A DNA stretch of 64,000 nt from Streptomyces sp. SCL15-4. GTDB lineage: Bacteria > Actinomycetota > Actinomycetes > Streptomycetales > Streptomycetaceae. The notes below the pieces were generated by a model. That model was not told the origin of the DNA and searched no databases. It was given only the letters and a program-made list of their open reading frames with translations. Shown here in pieces: positions 27,861 through 36,163 of the stretch (position 1 is its first letter; each line of letters begins with the position of its first letter). Location: the NCBI RefSeq assembly GCF_033366695.1, contig NZ_JAOBTQ010000001.1:4092001-4156000 (forward strand). Direction: 5' to 3'. Both the position numbers and the translations under genes were made by a program.

Positions 27861-27992
27861 GCGCCCCCGCCACCCTGTCCGGGCCGTGCGCGGCCCGGGA
27901 GGGCGGCGGGGCCATACCCGGGGGAAACGCGCGGTGTGCTTTGGGGCAGCGCGCGTTCCCGTCCGGGCCGCGGCCGTGACCGCGGCGGACCG

Positions 27993-28715
27993 TCAGATCA
28001 GCCCGTTGCGCAGCGCGTAGCCCACCGCGTGGGCCCGGTTGCGCAGCTGGAGCCGGGTGATGACCTCGTGGAGGATGTTCTTGACGGTCCGTTCGGAGTA
28101 CGAGGTCTTGCGCGCGATCTCGGCGGTGTCCAGGCCCTCCGACACCATGCGCAGCATGTCCGCCTCGCGGGTGGTCAGCGTGGACAGGGACAGCCCTCGC
28201 GGGTCGAGCGCCGAGCGCTGGAGGCTGCCGACGTGGCTGAGGAGCTTGCCGAGCAGGTCGCCGGGCAGGACGCCCTCGCCGTTGGCTATGGCCAGGACGA
28301 GCCGCAGCAACTGGTCCTGGTCGGCCTCGGCACGCCGCAGCACCGCCGCCACCCCGCACTCGATGACGCGTTGCAGCGAGCCGGAGCCGAGGGTGGCGAC
28401 GACCAGGCCGGTCCGGGTGGCGGTGTTGTGCCGCAGGCGGTGCAGCAGGGCCGCCACGTCGTCGTCGACGTGGTCCACGACCACCAGCGACACCTGGGCC
28501 CGCTCGGCGTCGGCGTCGGCGAGCAGGTCGATCTCGGGACGCTGCCGCAGCTGCTGTACGACGCCCAGGCGCAGTACGGGGTCGGCGGCGTAGACGGCGA
28601 CGGTCGCCCGGTCGGGCCGGTCGGTACGGGAGGTCCGGTGCGTGGTCCAGGCCGGGGCCGGCCCACCGGACGGGGTGGTGGGCGTGACCGGCCCGGCTGT
28701 CTCAGTGCTGGACAT
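27993..28715 (-). CDS. LuxR/NarL-type regulator with degenerate receiver
   Basis: 240 residues. A receiver-like domain (residues 35-150) has VAVYAADPVLRLGVVQQL where response regulators carry two acidic residues, and VSLVVVDHVDDDVAALL at the phospho-acceptor strand. The acidic pocket is incomplete, so phosphorylation is doubtful. The C-terminal LuxR helix-turn-helix is intact (STLTTREADMLRMVSEGLDT, then YSERTVKNILHEVITRL). It is directly upstream of the CIS operon and divergent from the membrane protein gene, so local control of both is likely. ATG 28715. Confidence 0.85.
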   Translation of the reverse strand: MSSTETAGPVTPTTPSGGPAPAWTTHRTSRTDRPDRATVAVYAADPVLRLGVVQQLRQRPEIDLLADADAERAQVSLVVVDHVDDDVAALLHRLRHNTATRTGLVVATLGSGSLQRVIECGVAAVLRRAEADQDQLLRLVLAIANGEGVLPGDLLGKLLSHVGSLQRSALDPRGLSLSTLTTREADMLRMVSEGLDTAEIARKTSYSERTVKNILHEVITRLQLRNRAHAVGYALRNGLI

Positions 28716-28918
28716 AGCGATTTACCTGTCTCAAGAGTGCTGGTCGGGGTATGCGTGAGTGGGGACGAGCGCCGCCGAACGGCGCACCCGGGGCGACGGC
28801 GGCCTCAACCGTTCGTCGCCTTCGGGGAGTTGACGGGTGACTTCCGGGGCACCGCGACTGCCCGGGCATTGCCCTCGCGCTTCTCGCGGCGTGTCCCGGG
28901 GCGGCCTACTGTGCTGGC

Positions 28919-30283
28919 GTGACGCCTTCTGCAGCCTCTTCCAGCCCCGGCGCTCCCGGCCTCGACATCCCGGAAGTGACCGTGGCGCCGGGAGACATCG
29001 CCACGACCACCGTGACCGTGCGCAACGACAGCGACATCGTCGAGGCGTACAGCCTGGAGGTCGTGGGGGACTGCGCGGCCTGGTCCACCGTGGAGCCCGC
29101 ACGGGTCTCCCTGTATCCGGGCACCTCCGAGACGGTGACGGTACGTCTGGAGCCCCCGCGTTCCCCGGAGGTGCGGGCCGGCGAGGTTCCCCTCGGTGTG
29201 CGGGTGCTGCCGGCCGAGCACCCGGAGTCGGTGCGGGTCCTCGAGACCGTCGTGCACATCGGGGCGTTCCACGAGCTGCACAGCGAGCTGGCCCCGCGCC
29301 GGCGGCGCGGCTGGCTGCGCGGACGCTACCGGCTGGCGGTGCGCAACCAGGGCAACACCCCGGTGCGGGTGGGCTTCACCGCCGGACAGGCGGGCGAGGA
29401 GCTGTCGTTCGCGTTCACTCCGGCGGAACAGGCCCTGGAGCCCGGCGAGTCGACGGAGATCGGCCTGCGGGTGCGCACGGGCAAGCCGGTGTGGTTCGGC
29501 GCCCCGGTGGTGTGGCCGTTCACCGTGGACGCCGCGGAGACCGGCGAACAGGACGAGCCCCGGCGGGACGAGCCCGTCGTGCGGGCGCCGCTGGACGCGG
29601 AGTTCGTCCAGATACCGATCTTCCCCAAGTGGCTGCTCGCCCTGCTCGCGGCGCTGCTCGCGCTGCTGCTGGCCTGGTTCATGCTGGTCCGTCCGGCGGT
29701 GCGCAGCGCCGCCAAGGAAGCGGCCACCGAGGCGGTCCAGCCGCGGCCCACGCCCGCCGGGGAGGAAGGCGACGCCGGGCAGAGCCCGGGCACCGGTCCC
29801 GGCACGGGTACGGGCAAGGGCACCGCTCCCGGCGGCGGGCGATCGAGCGCTCCGGGTACGGGCGGTGACGGCACGTCCGGTGAGGACGGCACGTCGGCCG
29901 ACGGCGGCACCGTGGTGGGCGGCGGCCGGCAGCTGTCGCAGACCATCGACGTGCAGTCGACCCGCGGGGAGACCAAGCCCGGTATCTACCAGGTGCCCAA
30001 GGACAGCGTCTTCGGTGTCACGGACATCGTCGTCGCCAACTTCCAGGGCGACGAGGGACTGGTGACGATCTCCTTCGGGGACCGCAAGATCACCACCATC
30101 GCGCTGGAGACCTTCCGCAACCAGGACTACCACTGGGTGACCCCCATCAAGATCCCCGAGAACGACACCGTGACCGTCGAAGTGACGTGCGAGAAGCCCG
30201 GCACACCGGCGTCCGGACGTCAGGCGCAGGGATGCCACGAGATCCTGAACGTGAGTGGCGTACTCAGCCGTACCAGTCAGTAA
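28919..30283 (+). CDS. Membrane-anchored Ig-like (COG1470-type) protein beside the CIS locus
   Basis: 454 residues. Two Ig-like domains (residues 15-110 with GDIATTTVTVRNDSDIVEAY, and 115-200 with YRLAVRNQGNTPVRVGFTAG) precede a single transmembrane helix (KWLLALLAALLALLLAWFML, near 240-260), a Gly/Pro/Thr-rich linker and a C-terminal beta domain (GIYQVPKDSVFGVTDIVVAN, CEKPGTPASGRQAQGC with two cysteines). No signal peptide is visible, so the Ig domains are predicted to be cytoplasmic and the last domain outside, or the reverse. GTG 28919 follows TACTGT by six bases, a pattern of leaderless transcripts. Equivalent genes accompany Streptomyces CIS clusters; a membrane-contact role is inference. 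Confidence 0.65.
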   Translation: MTPSAASSSPGAPGLDIPEVTVAPGDIATTTVTVRNDSDIVEAYSLEVVGDCAAWSTVEPARVSLYPGTSETVTVRLEPPRSPEVRAGEVPLGVRVLPAEHPESVRVLETVVHIGAFHELHSELAPRRRRGWLRGRYRLAVRNQGNTPVRVGFTAGQAGEELSFAFTPAEQALEPGESTEIGLRVRTGKPVWFGAPVVWPFTVDAAETGEQDEPRRDEPVVRAPLDAEFVQIPIFPKWLLALLAALLALLLAWFMLVRPAVRSAAKEAATEAVQPRPTPAGEEGDAGQSPGTGPGTGTGKGTAPGGGRSSAPGTGGDGTSGEDGTSADGGTVVGGGRQLSQTIDVQSTRGETKPGIYQVPKDSVFGVTDIVVANFQGDEGLVTISFGDRKITTIALETFRNQDYHWVTPIKIPENDTVTVEVTCEKPGTPASGRQAQGCHEILNVSGVLSRTSQ

Positions 30284-30698
30284 CTCCAGCCCCATACTCC
30301 GACGTATTGTCGGACGATATTGGGTGTATCTGCCAAGAGTTGGCGCTTGCTCCGTCCGGAAACAGCCACCAAAGGACCGAAAAGCGCCACCCCGCCCCGG
30401 CTGAAGCGGTCCCGCCCGACGGGTCCCGCCCGGCCGGGACGGCCGGCCCGGCACCCTCCCCGGTGCCTCGCGCGCCTCGCGCGCCGCCTCCCGCACACCG
30501 GCGCGCCAGGCGGCCCGCCCGCACCTGCGGACGTGAGGCGCCTCACCCCGCCGCCCGGCCCCACGCACCCCGGCACCGCCCTGCGCCCGGGCCCGTCGGC
30601 GGGAAATCTGCCGCGGCGGCACCACATACGCGCACACACCGACGTTAGGGTTGGGACACCGGGGCACACATGGCCCGTGTCCTTGAAACGAAGGTGCC
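30284..30698. other. 415-bp intergenic region with two dyads
   Basis: No gene is supported here. TCCGAC (30298-30303) and GTCGGA (30309-30314) form a hairpin 15 bases past the preceding stop, a weak terminator candidate. GGACAC (30654-30659) and GTGTCC (30677-30682) form a dyad just upstream of the MerR-like gene, a possible autoregulatory site. The middle is a Pro/Arg-like GC-rich stretch in every frame with no start supported by a ribosome binding site. Confidence 0.5.
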
Positions 30699-31040
30699 AT
30701 GCCCGCCGACAACCCGCCCGCCGGCAACCTCCACGACGACGACTACCCCGCCTACACCATGGGCCGGGCCGCCGACCTCCTCGGCACCACGCCCGCCTTC
30801 CTCCGGGCCGTCGGCGAGGCGGGGCTGATCACACCCCTGCGCTCGGAGGGCGGCCACCGCCGGTACTCCCGGCACCAGTTGCGCGTCGCCGCCCGCGCCC
30901 GCGAACTCGTCGGCCAGGGCACCCCCATGGAGGCCGCGTGCCGCATCATCGACCTGGAGGACCGCCTTCGAGAGGCGCTGCGGCAGAACGCGGACATGCG
31001 CCGCGGGCCCGGCGGACCCGGCCCCGGTGACGACCGTTGA
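30699..31040 (+). CDS. MerR-family DNA-binding protein, short form
   Basis: 113 residues. An N-terminal MerR-type winged helix (YTMGRAADLLGTTPAFLRAV, EAGLITPLRSEGGHRRYSRH) is followed by a short helix rich in charged residues (RIIDLEDRLREALRQNADM) rather than a long effector-binding domain, so it resembles BldC-like or coiled-coil MerR regulators that respond to no ligand. ATG 30699 has GAAGG upstream. It lies upstream of the cold-shock gene on the same strand and has a dyad in its own promoter region. Targets are unknown. Confidence 0.8.
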   Translation: MPADNPPAGNLHDDDYPAYTMGRAADLLGTTPAFLRAVGEAGLITPLRSEGGHRRYSRHQLRVAARARELVGQGTPMEAACRIIDLEDRLREALRQNADMRRGPGGPGPGDDR

Positions 31041-31308
31041 GCCCGGGCGACCGGACCATATCTACTCCGGCCACTGGAGAATTGCCCGCAGCGCGCCGAA
31101 AGGTTTTCCGGTGAGGACGCCTCAGAATATCCGCCCCGACGACACTGATTGACAGAAAACCTGGGTGTGCCGGGCCGGTCCGTGTTACCGTGATAACAGT
31201 TGCAGTTTTGATTGCCGGAACTTTTCCGGGACCCCTGAGGGGCGATCATCGCGGCGACTCGGGATCCGCACAGTGCGGATCACGGCACTGCCCCTAGGGA
31301 GAATCAAT
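31041..31308 (+). promoter_or_regulatory. Promoter and long 5' leader of the cold-shock gene
   Basis: 268 bases without a gene. TTGACA lies at 31149-31154 and the dyad TGTTA (31183-31187), six bases, TAACA (31194-31198) follows. The region is much more AT-rich than its surroundings, as in csp leaders, where RNA structure controls translation. AGGGAG precedes the start codon. The exact -10 is unclear. Confidence 0.5.
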
Positions 31309-31512
31309 ATGGCATCTGGCACCGTGAAGTGGTTCAACGCGGAAAAGGGCTTCGGCTTCATCGAGCAGGACGGCGGCGGCGCCGACGTGTTCGCGCACTA
31401 CTCGAACATCGCCACCTCCGGCTTCCGCGAGCTTCAGGAAGGCCAGAAGGTTACCTTCGACGTCACGCAGGGCCAGAAGGGCCCGCAGGCCGAGAACATC
31501 GTTCCCGCCTGA
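31309..31512 (+). CDS. Cold-shock protein (CspA family)
   Basis: 67 residues, the normal family length. It begins [20 protein letters not shown], with RNP1 (KGFGFIE) and RNP2 (VFAHYSNI) intact, and ends [10 protein letters not shown]. It binds single-stranded RNA or DNA and acts as an RNA chaperone in the cytoplasm. The DEAD-box helicase gene 220 bases downstream has a related job, and the pair recalls the S. coelicolor cold-shock protein/helicase neighbourhood. A strong terminator separates them. Confidence 0.97.
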   Translation: MASGTVKWFNAEKGFGFIEQDGGGADVFAHYSNIATSGFRELQEGQKVTFDVTQGQKGPQAENIVPA

Positions 31513-31532
31513 CGCTGACGCGTTCTACGAGG

Positions 31533-31565
31533 CCGGGGCCCGCGCTCATGGGGCGCGGGCCCCGG
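31533..31565 (+). terminator. Intrinsic terminator of the cold-shock gene
   Basis: A 12-13 bp perfect GC stem, CGGGGCCCGCGC (31534-31545) with GCGCGGGCCCCG (31553-31564), a 7-base loop and a following GTCCGTTTT tract, 21 bases after the stop codon. Confidence 0.9.
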
Positions 31566-31732
31566 TCCGTTTTCCTCTTCCGGGAAACCCCGGCCCGTTT
31601 ACCCGCCGTCCGGCCTCCCCAGGCCCCTTTCGGCTTCTCCCTTCGGCTCATTCTTGCGAATTCTGCCGCGGCTGCGCACCGCCGAAAGGAATTCCTCGAC
31701 ACGTGCCGCGCACATCGAGGAGGTTCCTCAGC

Positions 31733-33235
31733 ATGAACCCCACCCGTCGTACCCGGGGCGCCGCCGGCACCGGTGGCACCGGCCGCCGCGGCGGCAACGA
31801 CTCCGCGCCCTTCCGGTCCTCGCGGACCACCGCGCGCGGCAAGGGCCCGCAGGGCAAGGGCCCGGGCGCCCGACGCGCGCCCCTCGGCGAGTTCGCCCTC
31901 CCGGTCACCCTCACCGAGGCACTGCCGCCGGCCGAGACGTTCGCCGAACTGGACCTGCCCGCGCCCCTGCACGACGCGCTGCGCACCGAAGGCGTGACCG
32001 CTCCCTTCCCCATCCAGGCGGCGACGCTGCCGAACACACTGGCCGGACGCGACGTCCTCGGCCGCGGCCGTACCGGGTCGGGCAAGACGCTCGCCTTCGG
32101 CCTGCCCCTGCTGGCCCGGCTGGCCGGACAGCGGGCCGAGCCCCGGCAGCCGCTGGCCCTCGTCCTCGTCCCCACCCGGGAACTGGCCCAGCAGGTCACC
32201 GACGCCCTCACCCCTTACGCGCGGGCGCTGCGCCTGCGCCTGGTCACCGTCGTCGGCGGCATGTCCATCGGCCGCCAGACGTCCGCGCTGCGCGCCGGAG
32301 CCGAGGTCGTCGTCGCGACCCCCGGCCGGCTCAAGGACCTCATCGACCGCGGCGGCTGCCGGCTGGACCGCGTGGCCGTCACCGTCCTGGACGAGGCCGA
32401 CCAGATGACCGACATGGGCTTCATGCCCCAGGTCACCGCCCTGCTCGACCAGGTCCGCCCGGACGGCCAGCGGATGCTGTTCTCGGCCACCCTGGACCGC
32501 AACATCGACCTCCTGGTGCGCCGTTACCTGCACGACCCGGTCGTGCACTCGGTCGACCCGTCGGCGGGCGCGGTCACCACGATGGAGCACCACCTGCTGC
32601 ACGTCCACGACGACGACAAGCACACCACCGCCACCGAGATCGCCGCCCGCGACGGCCGCGTGATCATGTTCCTGGACACCAAGCACGCGGCGGAACGGCT
32701 GGCCAAGCACCTGCTGTCGGTCGGTGTCCGGGCCTCGGCGCTGCACGGCGGCAAGTCCCAGCCGCAGCGCACCCGCACCCTCGCCCGGTTCAAGGACGGC
32801 GAGGTCACGGTCCTGGTGGCCACCAACGTCGCCGCCCGCGGCCTGCACATCGACGACATCGACCTCGTGGTGAACGTCGACCCGCCCGCCGATCACAAGG
32901 ACTACCTGCACCGGGGCGGCCGCACCGCCCGGGCCGGCAAGTCCGGCACCGTCGTCACCCTGGTGCTGCCGCACCAGCGGCGGTCGGTGGACCGGCTCAT
33001 GAGCGCCGCCGACATCACCGCCCGCACCACCCGCGTCCGCCCGGGCGAGCCCGAGCTGACCCGGATCACCGGCGCCCGGACCCCCTCCGGCGTCCCCGTC
33101 GTCCTCGCCGCACCGGCCGCCGAACGTCCCCAGGGCCCCGGTACCGCCGGGCGCGGCCGGGGCGGGCGGTCGCGGCGGGCCCGGGGGGCGCGGCGCGCCC
33201 CGTCCGGGCGTCCCGCTCCCGAGACAAGCCGATGA
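31733..33235 (+). CDS. DEAD-box ATP-dependent RNA helicase
   Basis: 500 residues from ATG 31733, with GAGGAGG upstream. All helicase motifs are present: Q-motif (FPIQAATLPNTLAGRD), I (GRTGSGKT), Ia (PTRELAQQ), Ib (TPGRL), II (DEAD, in VTVLDEADQM), III (SAT in LFSATLDRN), V (ATNVAARGLH) and VI (HRGGRTARAGKSG). The N-terminal 50 residues and the C-terminal 60 are basic, Gly/Arg-rich extensions likely to bind RNA. It probably remodels structured RNA in the cold or in ribosome assembly. The intergenic region after the cold-shock terminator is AT-rich near 31640-31690 and may hold its promoter. Confidence 0.95.
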   Translation: MNPTRRTRGAAGTGGTGRRGGNDSAPFRSSRTTARGKGPQGKGPGARRAPLGEFALPVTLTEALPPAETFAELDLPAPLHDALRTEGVTAPFPIQAATLPNTLAGRDVLGRGRTGSGKTLAFGLPLLARLAGQRAEPRQPLALVLVPTRELAQQVTDALTPYARALRLRLVTVVGGMSIGRQTSALRAGAEVVVATPGRLKDLIDRGGCRLDRVAVTVLDEADQMTDMGFMPQVTALLDQVRPDGQRMLFSATLDRNIDLLVRRYLHDPVVHSVDPSAGAVTTMEHHLLHVHDDDKHTTATEIAARDGRVIMFLDTKHAAERLAKHLLSVGVRASALHGGKSQPQRTRTLARFKDGEVTVLVATNVAARGLHIDDIDLVVNVDPPADHKDYLHRGGRTARAGKSGTVVTLVLPHQRRSVDRLMSAADITARTTRVRPGEPELTRITGARTPSGVPVVLAAPAAERPQGPGTAGRGRGGRSRRARGARRAPSGRPAPETSR

Positions 33236-33317
33236 CCGTACCCATCCCCGTGGCCGTCGAGCGGCTCCCCGCCCTCGGCGTCCTCATTCGCATCCCGACC
33301 GCTCAGCTGGAGGCACC

Positions 33318-33617
33318 ATGCGCTGTGTCATCGCCCGTTTCCCCTTCGACCTGACCAAGTCCGAGGTCGAGCGGTCGATGGAGGGCGTCCCTCCGGAGCC
33401 CGCCGTCGGTATCTGCGCGACCGTCGAGGGCCGCGTCTACCCGGTCAAGCAGATCGGGCAGATCATCACCGGCCAGGACCGCCGTGACTTCACCGGGGCC
33501 GAGGTGAGCCGGGCGCTGACCCGGCTCGGCTTCACCTGCCACGAGGCCGCGGTCGCGCCCCCGGCGGAGCAGCACGCGTCCGCGTCGCTTCCCTGGGCGG
33601 ACAACCCGCTGGCCTAG
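33318..33617 (+). CDS. Conserved small Streptomyces protein
   Basis: 99 residues with no assigned function. It begins MRCVIARFPFDLTKSEVERS and includes CATVEGRVYPVKQIGQIITG and FTGAEVSRALTRLGFTCHEA, a mixed alpha/beta layout with a HTH-like second half and no membrane segment. GGAGG lies six bases before ATG 33318. It follows the helicase by 82 bases on the same strand and could be cotranscribed. Similar genes are widespread in streptomycetes as far as I recall. Confidence 0.7.
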   Translation: MRCVIARFPFDLTKSEVERSMEGVPPEPAVGICATVEGRVYPVKQIGQIITGQDRRDFTGAEVSRALTRLGFTCHEAAVAPPAEQHASASLPWADNPLA

Positions 33618-33677
33618 TCCGCGCCGGCGCCACGACAGAAACGGGCGGCGGAGTCCGTCCGGGACGGGATCGCACGC

Positions 33678-34151
33678 ATGGACAGGAACGGAAGCCCTGC
33701 CGGGCACGTCTTTCCGGCCGGAGCGCACACCTACCGGATGCCCCTCCCCCGCCTCACCCTGACCCCGGACGGCGGCCACGGCCCGCTGGACGGGGCCTGG
33801 TGGCCCCGCTGCGACGCGCTGGAACTGGAGCTGCCGGCCCTGGTCGGCGCGCTGGCCGCCGGCCTCGGCGCGGTCACCCACGTCACCGTGGACACCGCCG
33901 CCTGGCCGGACGCCCCGCCCCACGTGCCGGCGCCCGGCCGGGTCATCCTGGTGTCCCTGTCGGCCGTCGACACCGAGGCCCACACCATCAGCCTCGGCTA
34001 CGGCACCGGGGAGCAGCGGGAGCTGCTGGTCGTCCCGCCCGCCGAGGTGGCCGACGCGGCGCGCTGGCTGCTGACCACCGCCGCCGACCCGGGGAACGCC
34101 CTGAGCGCCCCGCACATGCTGGCGCTCGCCGACGCCACCTGGGAGCGCTGA
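33678..34151 (+). CDS. DUF5994-family protein
   Basis: 157 residues. The conserved family signature is visible: LTPDGGHGPLDGAWWPRCDA followed by LELELPALVGALAAGLG and a later RVILVSLSAVDTEAHTISLG with a C-terminal helix containing ADAARWLLTTAA. Function is unknown; the family is actinobacterial and often occurs in several paralogues. It is cytoplasmic with no signal. It ends 14 bases before a convergent membrane-protein gene. Confidence 0.75.
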   Translation: MDRNGSPAGHVFPAGAHTYRMPLPRLTLTPDGGHGPLDGAWWPRCDALELELPALVGALAAGLGAVTHVTVDTAAWPDAPPHVPAPGRVILVSLSAVDTEAHTISLGYGTGEQRELLVVPPAEVADAARWLLTTAADPGNALSAPHMLALADATWER

Positions 34152-34164
34152 GGAGCGCCGCCCT

Positions 34165-34596
34165 TCACCGGCCGCCCGCTCCCAGGGCCGCCAGCAGCAC
34201 GAGCACCAGCGTCGCGGCGCCCAGCAGCCCGTGGGCCACGACCACGGGCACGGGCAGATGCCGTTCCGCGGGCGCGGTGCCGTCCCCCGACGGGTCGGTG
34301 ACGGGCGCCCGGACCGCGGGAATCCACCGGGCGAACAGCGCGAAGCCCAGCAGCGCCACGGCGACGAGAACGCCGAAGGACACCCAGGCGAGAACGGTGC
34401 GGTCGGCGACCAAGTACACGATCCAGACGACCAGTCCGGCCGCCGCGAGCAGGAAGTGGCCGAAGACCAGGGCCGTGGGGAAGCGGGTCCGCCTGGTCTG
34501 CTGCTGCCGCAGGCCGCCGCGGGAGATCCAGCGGGCCAGGAGGACGAATCCGCCGAGGGCGGTGACCACCCAGGCGACGAGAGCGGCGATGTCCAT
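34165..34596 (-). CDS. Four-helix hypothetical membrane protein
   Basis: 143 residues with about four transmembrane helices: ALVAWVVTALGGFVLLARWI, FPTALVFGHFLLAAAGLVVWI, VLAWVSFGVLVAVALLGFAL and VVAHGLLGAATLVLVLLAAL. A short cytoplasmic loop carries QQQTRRTR. No catalytic motif is seen. It lies downstream of the DUF2231 membrane protein on the same strand with an 82-base gap, so the two may form a small membrane-protein operon. Confidence 0.65.
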   Translation of the reverse strand: MDIAALVAWVVTALGGFVLLARWISRGGLRQQQTRRTRFPTALVFGHFLLAAAGLVVWIVYLVADRTVLAWVSFGVLVAVALLGFALFARWIPAVRAPVTDPSGDGTAPAERHLPVPVVVAHGLLGAATLVLVLLAALGAGGR

Positions 34597-34677
34597 GACG
34601 TGCTCCAGTGGTGGTGAGAGGAAGGCCCCGGGGCCCGCCGGGCGGGAGGAAGCCCGTCGGTGCCGGAAGGGCGGCGG

Positions 34678-35220
34678 TCAGGTGGGACGCCGGACGCGGT
34701 ATCCGTCCGCCTGCACGGACTCCTCCGCGACCCGCACGCCGTAGCGGTAGGCGAGCTTGCCGCCGAGGTGGCCGGACACGCCGAGGACGACGAGCGTGAC
34801 GGCGGAGAGCGCCAGCTGCCCGTATCCCACGCCGTGCCCCTGCGGATATCCGCCGCCGTGCCGCCAGGCGAAGCCGGCCGCGTACCCGGCGGTCACGGCC
34901 AGGTTCAGCCCCATGTGCAGCAGGCCCGTGCGGAAGGCCGGCGTGCCGGTGGGCACCGCGCACAGGTCGAGGAACCCGACGCCGGCCGCCGCCAGCGCGC
35001 CCAGCACGCCGATCGCGATCAGCCAGGCCGAGCCGTGGGTGAGGAAGGCGGGCCGGTGCACGATCCGCGACGCGATGTCGAAGACCAGGCTCGCCACCCA
35101 GGCCCCGATCGGAACCGTGACCAGGATCGGATGGAACGGATGTCCGTAAGGTCCCGCCAACGCGCCGCTGACGGGCTGTTTCGCCTGGCGCAGCAGGCCG
35201 GGATCGCTGTTCGTCGTCAT
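34678..35220 (-). CDS. DUF2231-family membrane protein
   Basis: 180 residues. The signature of the family is clear: PYGHPFHPILVTVPIGAWVA then SLVFDIASRI, followed by three or four more membrane helices (AWLIAIGVLGALAAAGVGFL, GLLHMGLNLAVTAGYAAGFA, LSAVTLVVLGVSGHLGGKL). The paired histidines in HPFHP suggest heme or metal binding, as proposed for this family, but this is unproven. A near-perfect palindrome sits 39 bases upstream of the start and probably controls it. Confidence 0.8.
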   Translation of the reverse strand: MTTNSDPGLLRQAKQPVSGALAGPYGHPFHPILVTVPIGAWVASLVFDIASRIVHRPAFLTHGSAWLIAIGVLGALAAAGVGFLDLCAVPTGTPAFRTGLLHMGLNLAVTAGYAAGFAWRHGGGYPQGHGVGYGQLALSAVTLVVLGVSGHLGGKLAYRYGVRVAEESVQADGYRVRRPT

Positions 35221-35258
35221 ACGGCACCTCGCCCGTGCGCTGCCCGTCGGCTATTTCA

Positions 35259-35272
35259 CCAACGATTGTTGG
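35259..35272. promoter_or_regulatory. 14-bp palindrome upstream of the DUF2231 gene
   Basis: CCAACGATTGTTGG is a palindrome with a single mismatched pair in an AT-rich stretch, 39 bases before the DUF2231 start. It is a candidate operator; the SufR-like and MerR genes nearby are possible partners. Confidence 0.45.
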
Positions 35273-35296
35273 CGTTATTCGAGGGCAGGGTCAAGA

Positions 35297-35324
35297 CGAG
35301 CCTCACCCTCCGGGGTGAGGCTCG
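35297..35324 (-). terminator. Terminator of the SufR-like gene
   Basis: An 11-bp perfect stem, CGAGCCTCACC (35297-35307) with GGTGAGGCTCG (35314-35324), and a 6-base loop, 34 bases after the stop of the regulator gene. No long T run follows. Confidence 0.75.
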
Positions 35325-35357
35325 TACAGCGGAGCGACAGTGAGGCGGGCCGCGGGC

Positions 35358-36095
35358 TCAGCGCTCGCAGGCGGCGTCCGTCCGCGGGGAGCCGCCCGGC
35401 GGCCGGGCGCCGCGCAGTTCGACGCAGCACGCGCCGGGACGCGGGGCCAGCACCGCGGTGGTCCGGTCGCTGCCCAGGCCCCGCAGGTAGCCGGTGAGGA
35501 AGGACTGGTTGACGGCGCAGATCAGGTCCGGGGCCTTGGCGGCCAGCGGATGGAAGGGACAGTTGCGCAGCCGCAGCAGGGCGGGCGCGGCGCGCTCGGG
35601 CTCGTAGCCGAGGCCCTCCAGCGCCTCGGCGGCCAGGCTCAGCCCGCGCTCGGCGCCGAGCCGGCCGGGACGGACCCGCTCGCGGTCGGCCTCGCCCAGA
35701 AACCGTCCGCGCCCGTGTGCCACGCGCAGCGCCGCCTCGCGCGCCGACTCCCCGGCGGCCTCGGTCAGCACCGCTTCGGTGAGGACGTCGGCCAGCATCT
35801 CGTAGCGGCGCTCGGGGACGCTGACGGCGATCGCCTCGTCCACCGGCTCGTACACCTTGGGGCGGCGGCCGACCTTGCGGATGCCGGCGGGCGCTTCGTA
35901 GCGGGTCCGGAGCAGGCCCGCGTCCACCAGCTTGTCGAGGTGGAAGGCCGCGAGCTTGCGGGAGATTCCCAGGGTCTCGGCCGTCTCCTCGCGCGTCACC
36001 GGCCGTCGCGCCCGCCGTATGAAGTCGAACATCCGGCGCCGGGTGGCGTCACCGAGGGCCGCCAGGGCCGTCAGCGAGGCTTGGTCGAGTCCCAC
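35358..36095 (-). CDS. SufR/ArsR-like winged-helix regulator with conserved cysteines
   Basis: 245 residues from GTG 36095. The winged helix (LAALGDATRRRMFDFIRRAR, PVTREETAETLGISRKLAAF, HLDKLVDAGLLRTRYE) is followed by an effector domain whose C-terminal part has cysteines at NCPFHPLA, 13 residues, LICAVNQ, and GACCVEL. SufR-type iron-sulfur sensors use a similar Cys pattern, so a redox or Fe-S sensing role is possible but not proven. It is followed by a strong terminator. The nearest candidate target is the DUF2231 gene with its palindrome. Confidence 0.75.
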   Translation of the reverse strand: MGLDQASLTALAALGDATRRRMFDFIRRARRPVTREETAETLGISRKLAAFHLDKLVDAGLLRTRYEAPAGIRKVGRRPKVYEPVDEAIAVSVPERRYEMLADVLTEAVLTEAAGESAREAALRVAHGRGRFLGEADRERVRPGRLGAERGLSLAAEALEGLGYEPERAAPALLRLRNCPFHPLAAKAPDLICAVNQSFLTGYLRGLGSDRTTAVLAPRPGACCVELRGARPPGGSPRTDAACER

Positions 36096-36163
36096 GCGGG
36101 CAGTGTATCGACCATGAACATGGGCGAAAAGACCGCAGCGGCCGGCCGCGCGGCTTCCGGCGC

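Noticed and set aside
31463..32974. A 503-codon minus-strand frame over the DEAD-box gene
   Set aside because: The plus-strand frame has all helicase motifs; the opposite frame is a shadow.
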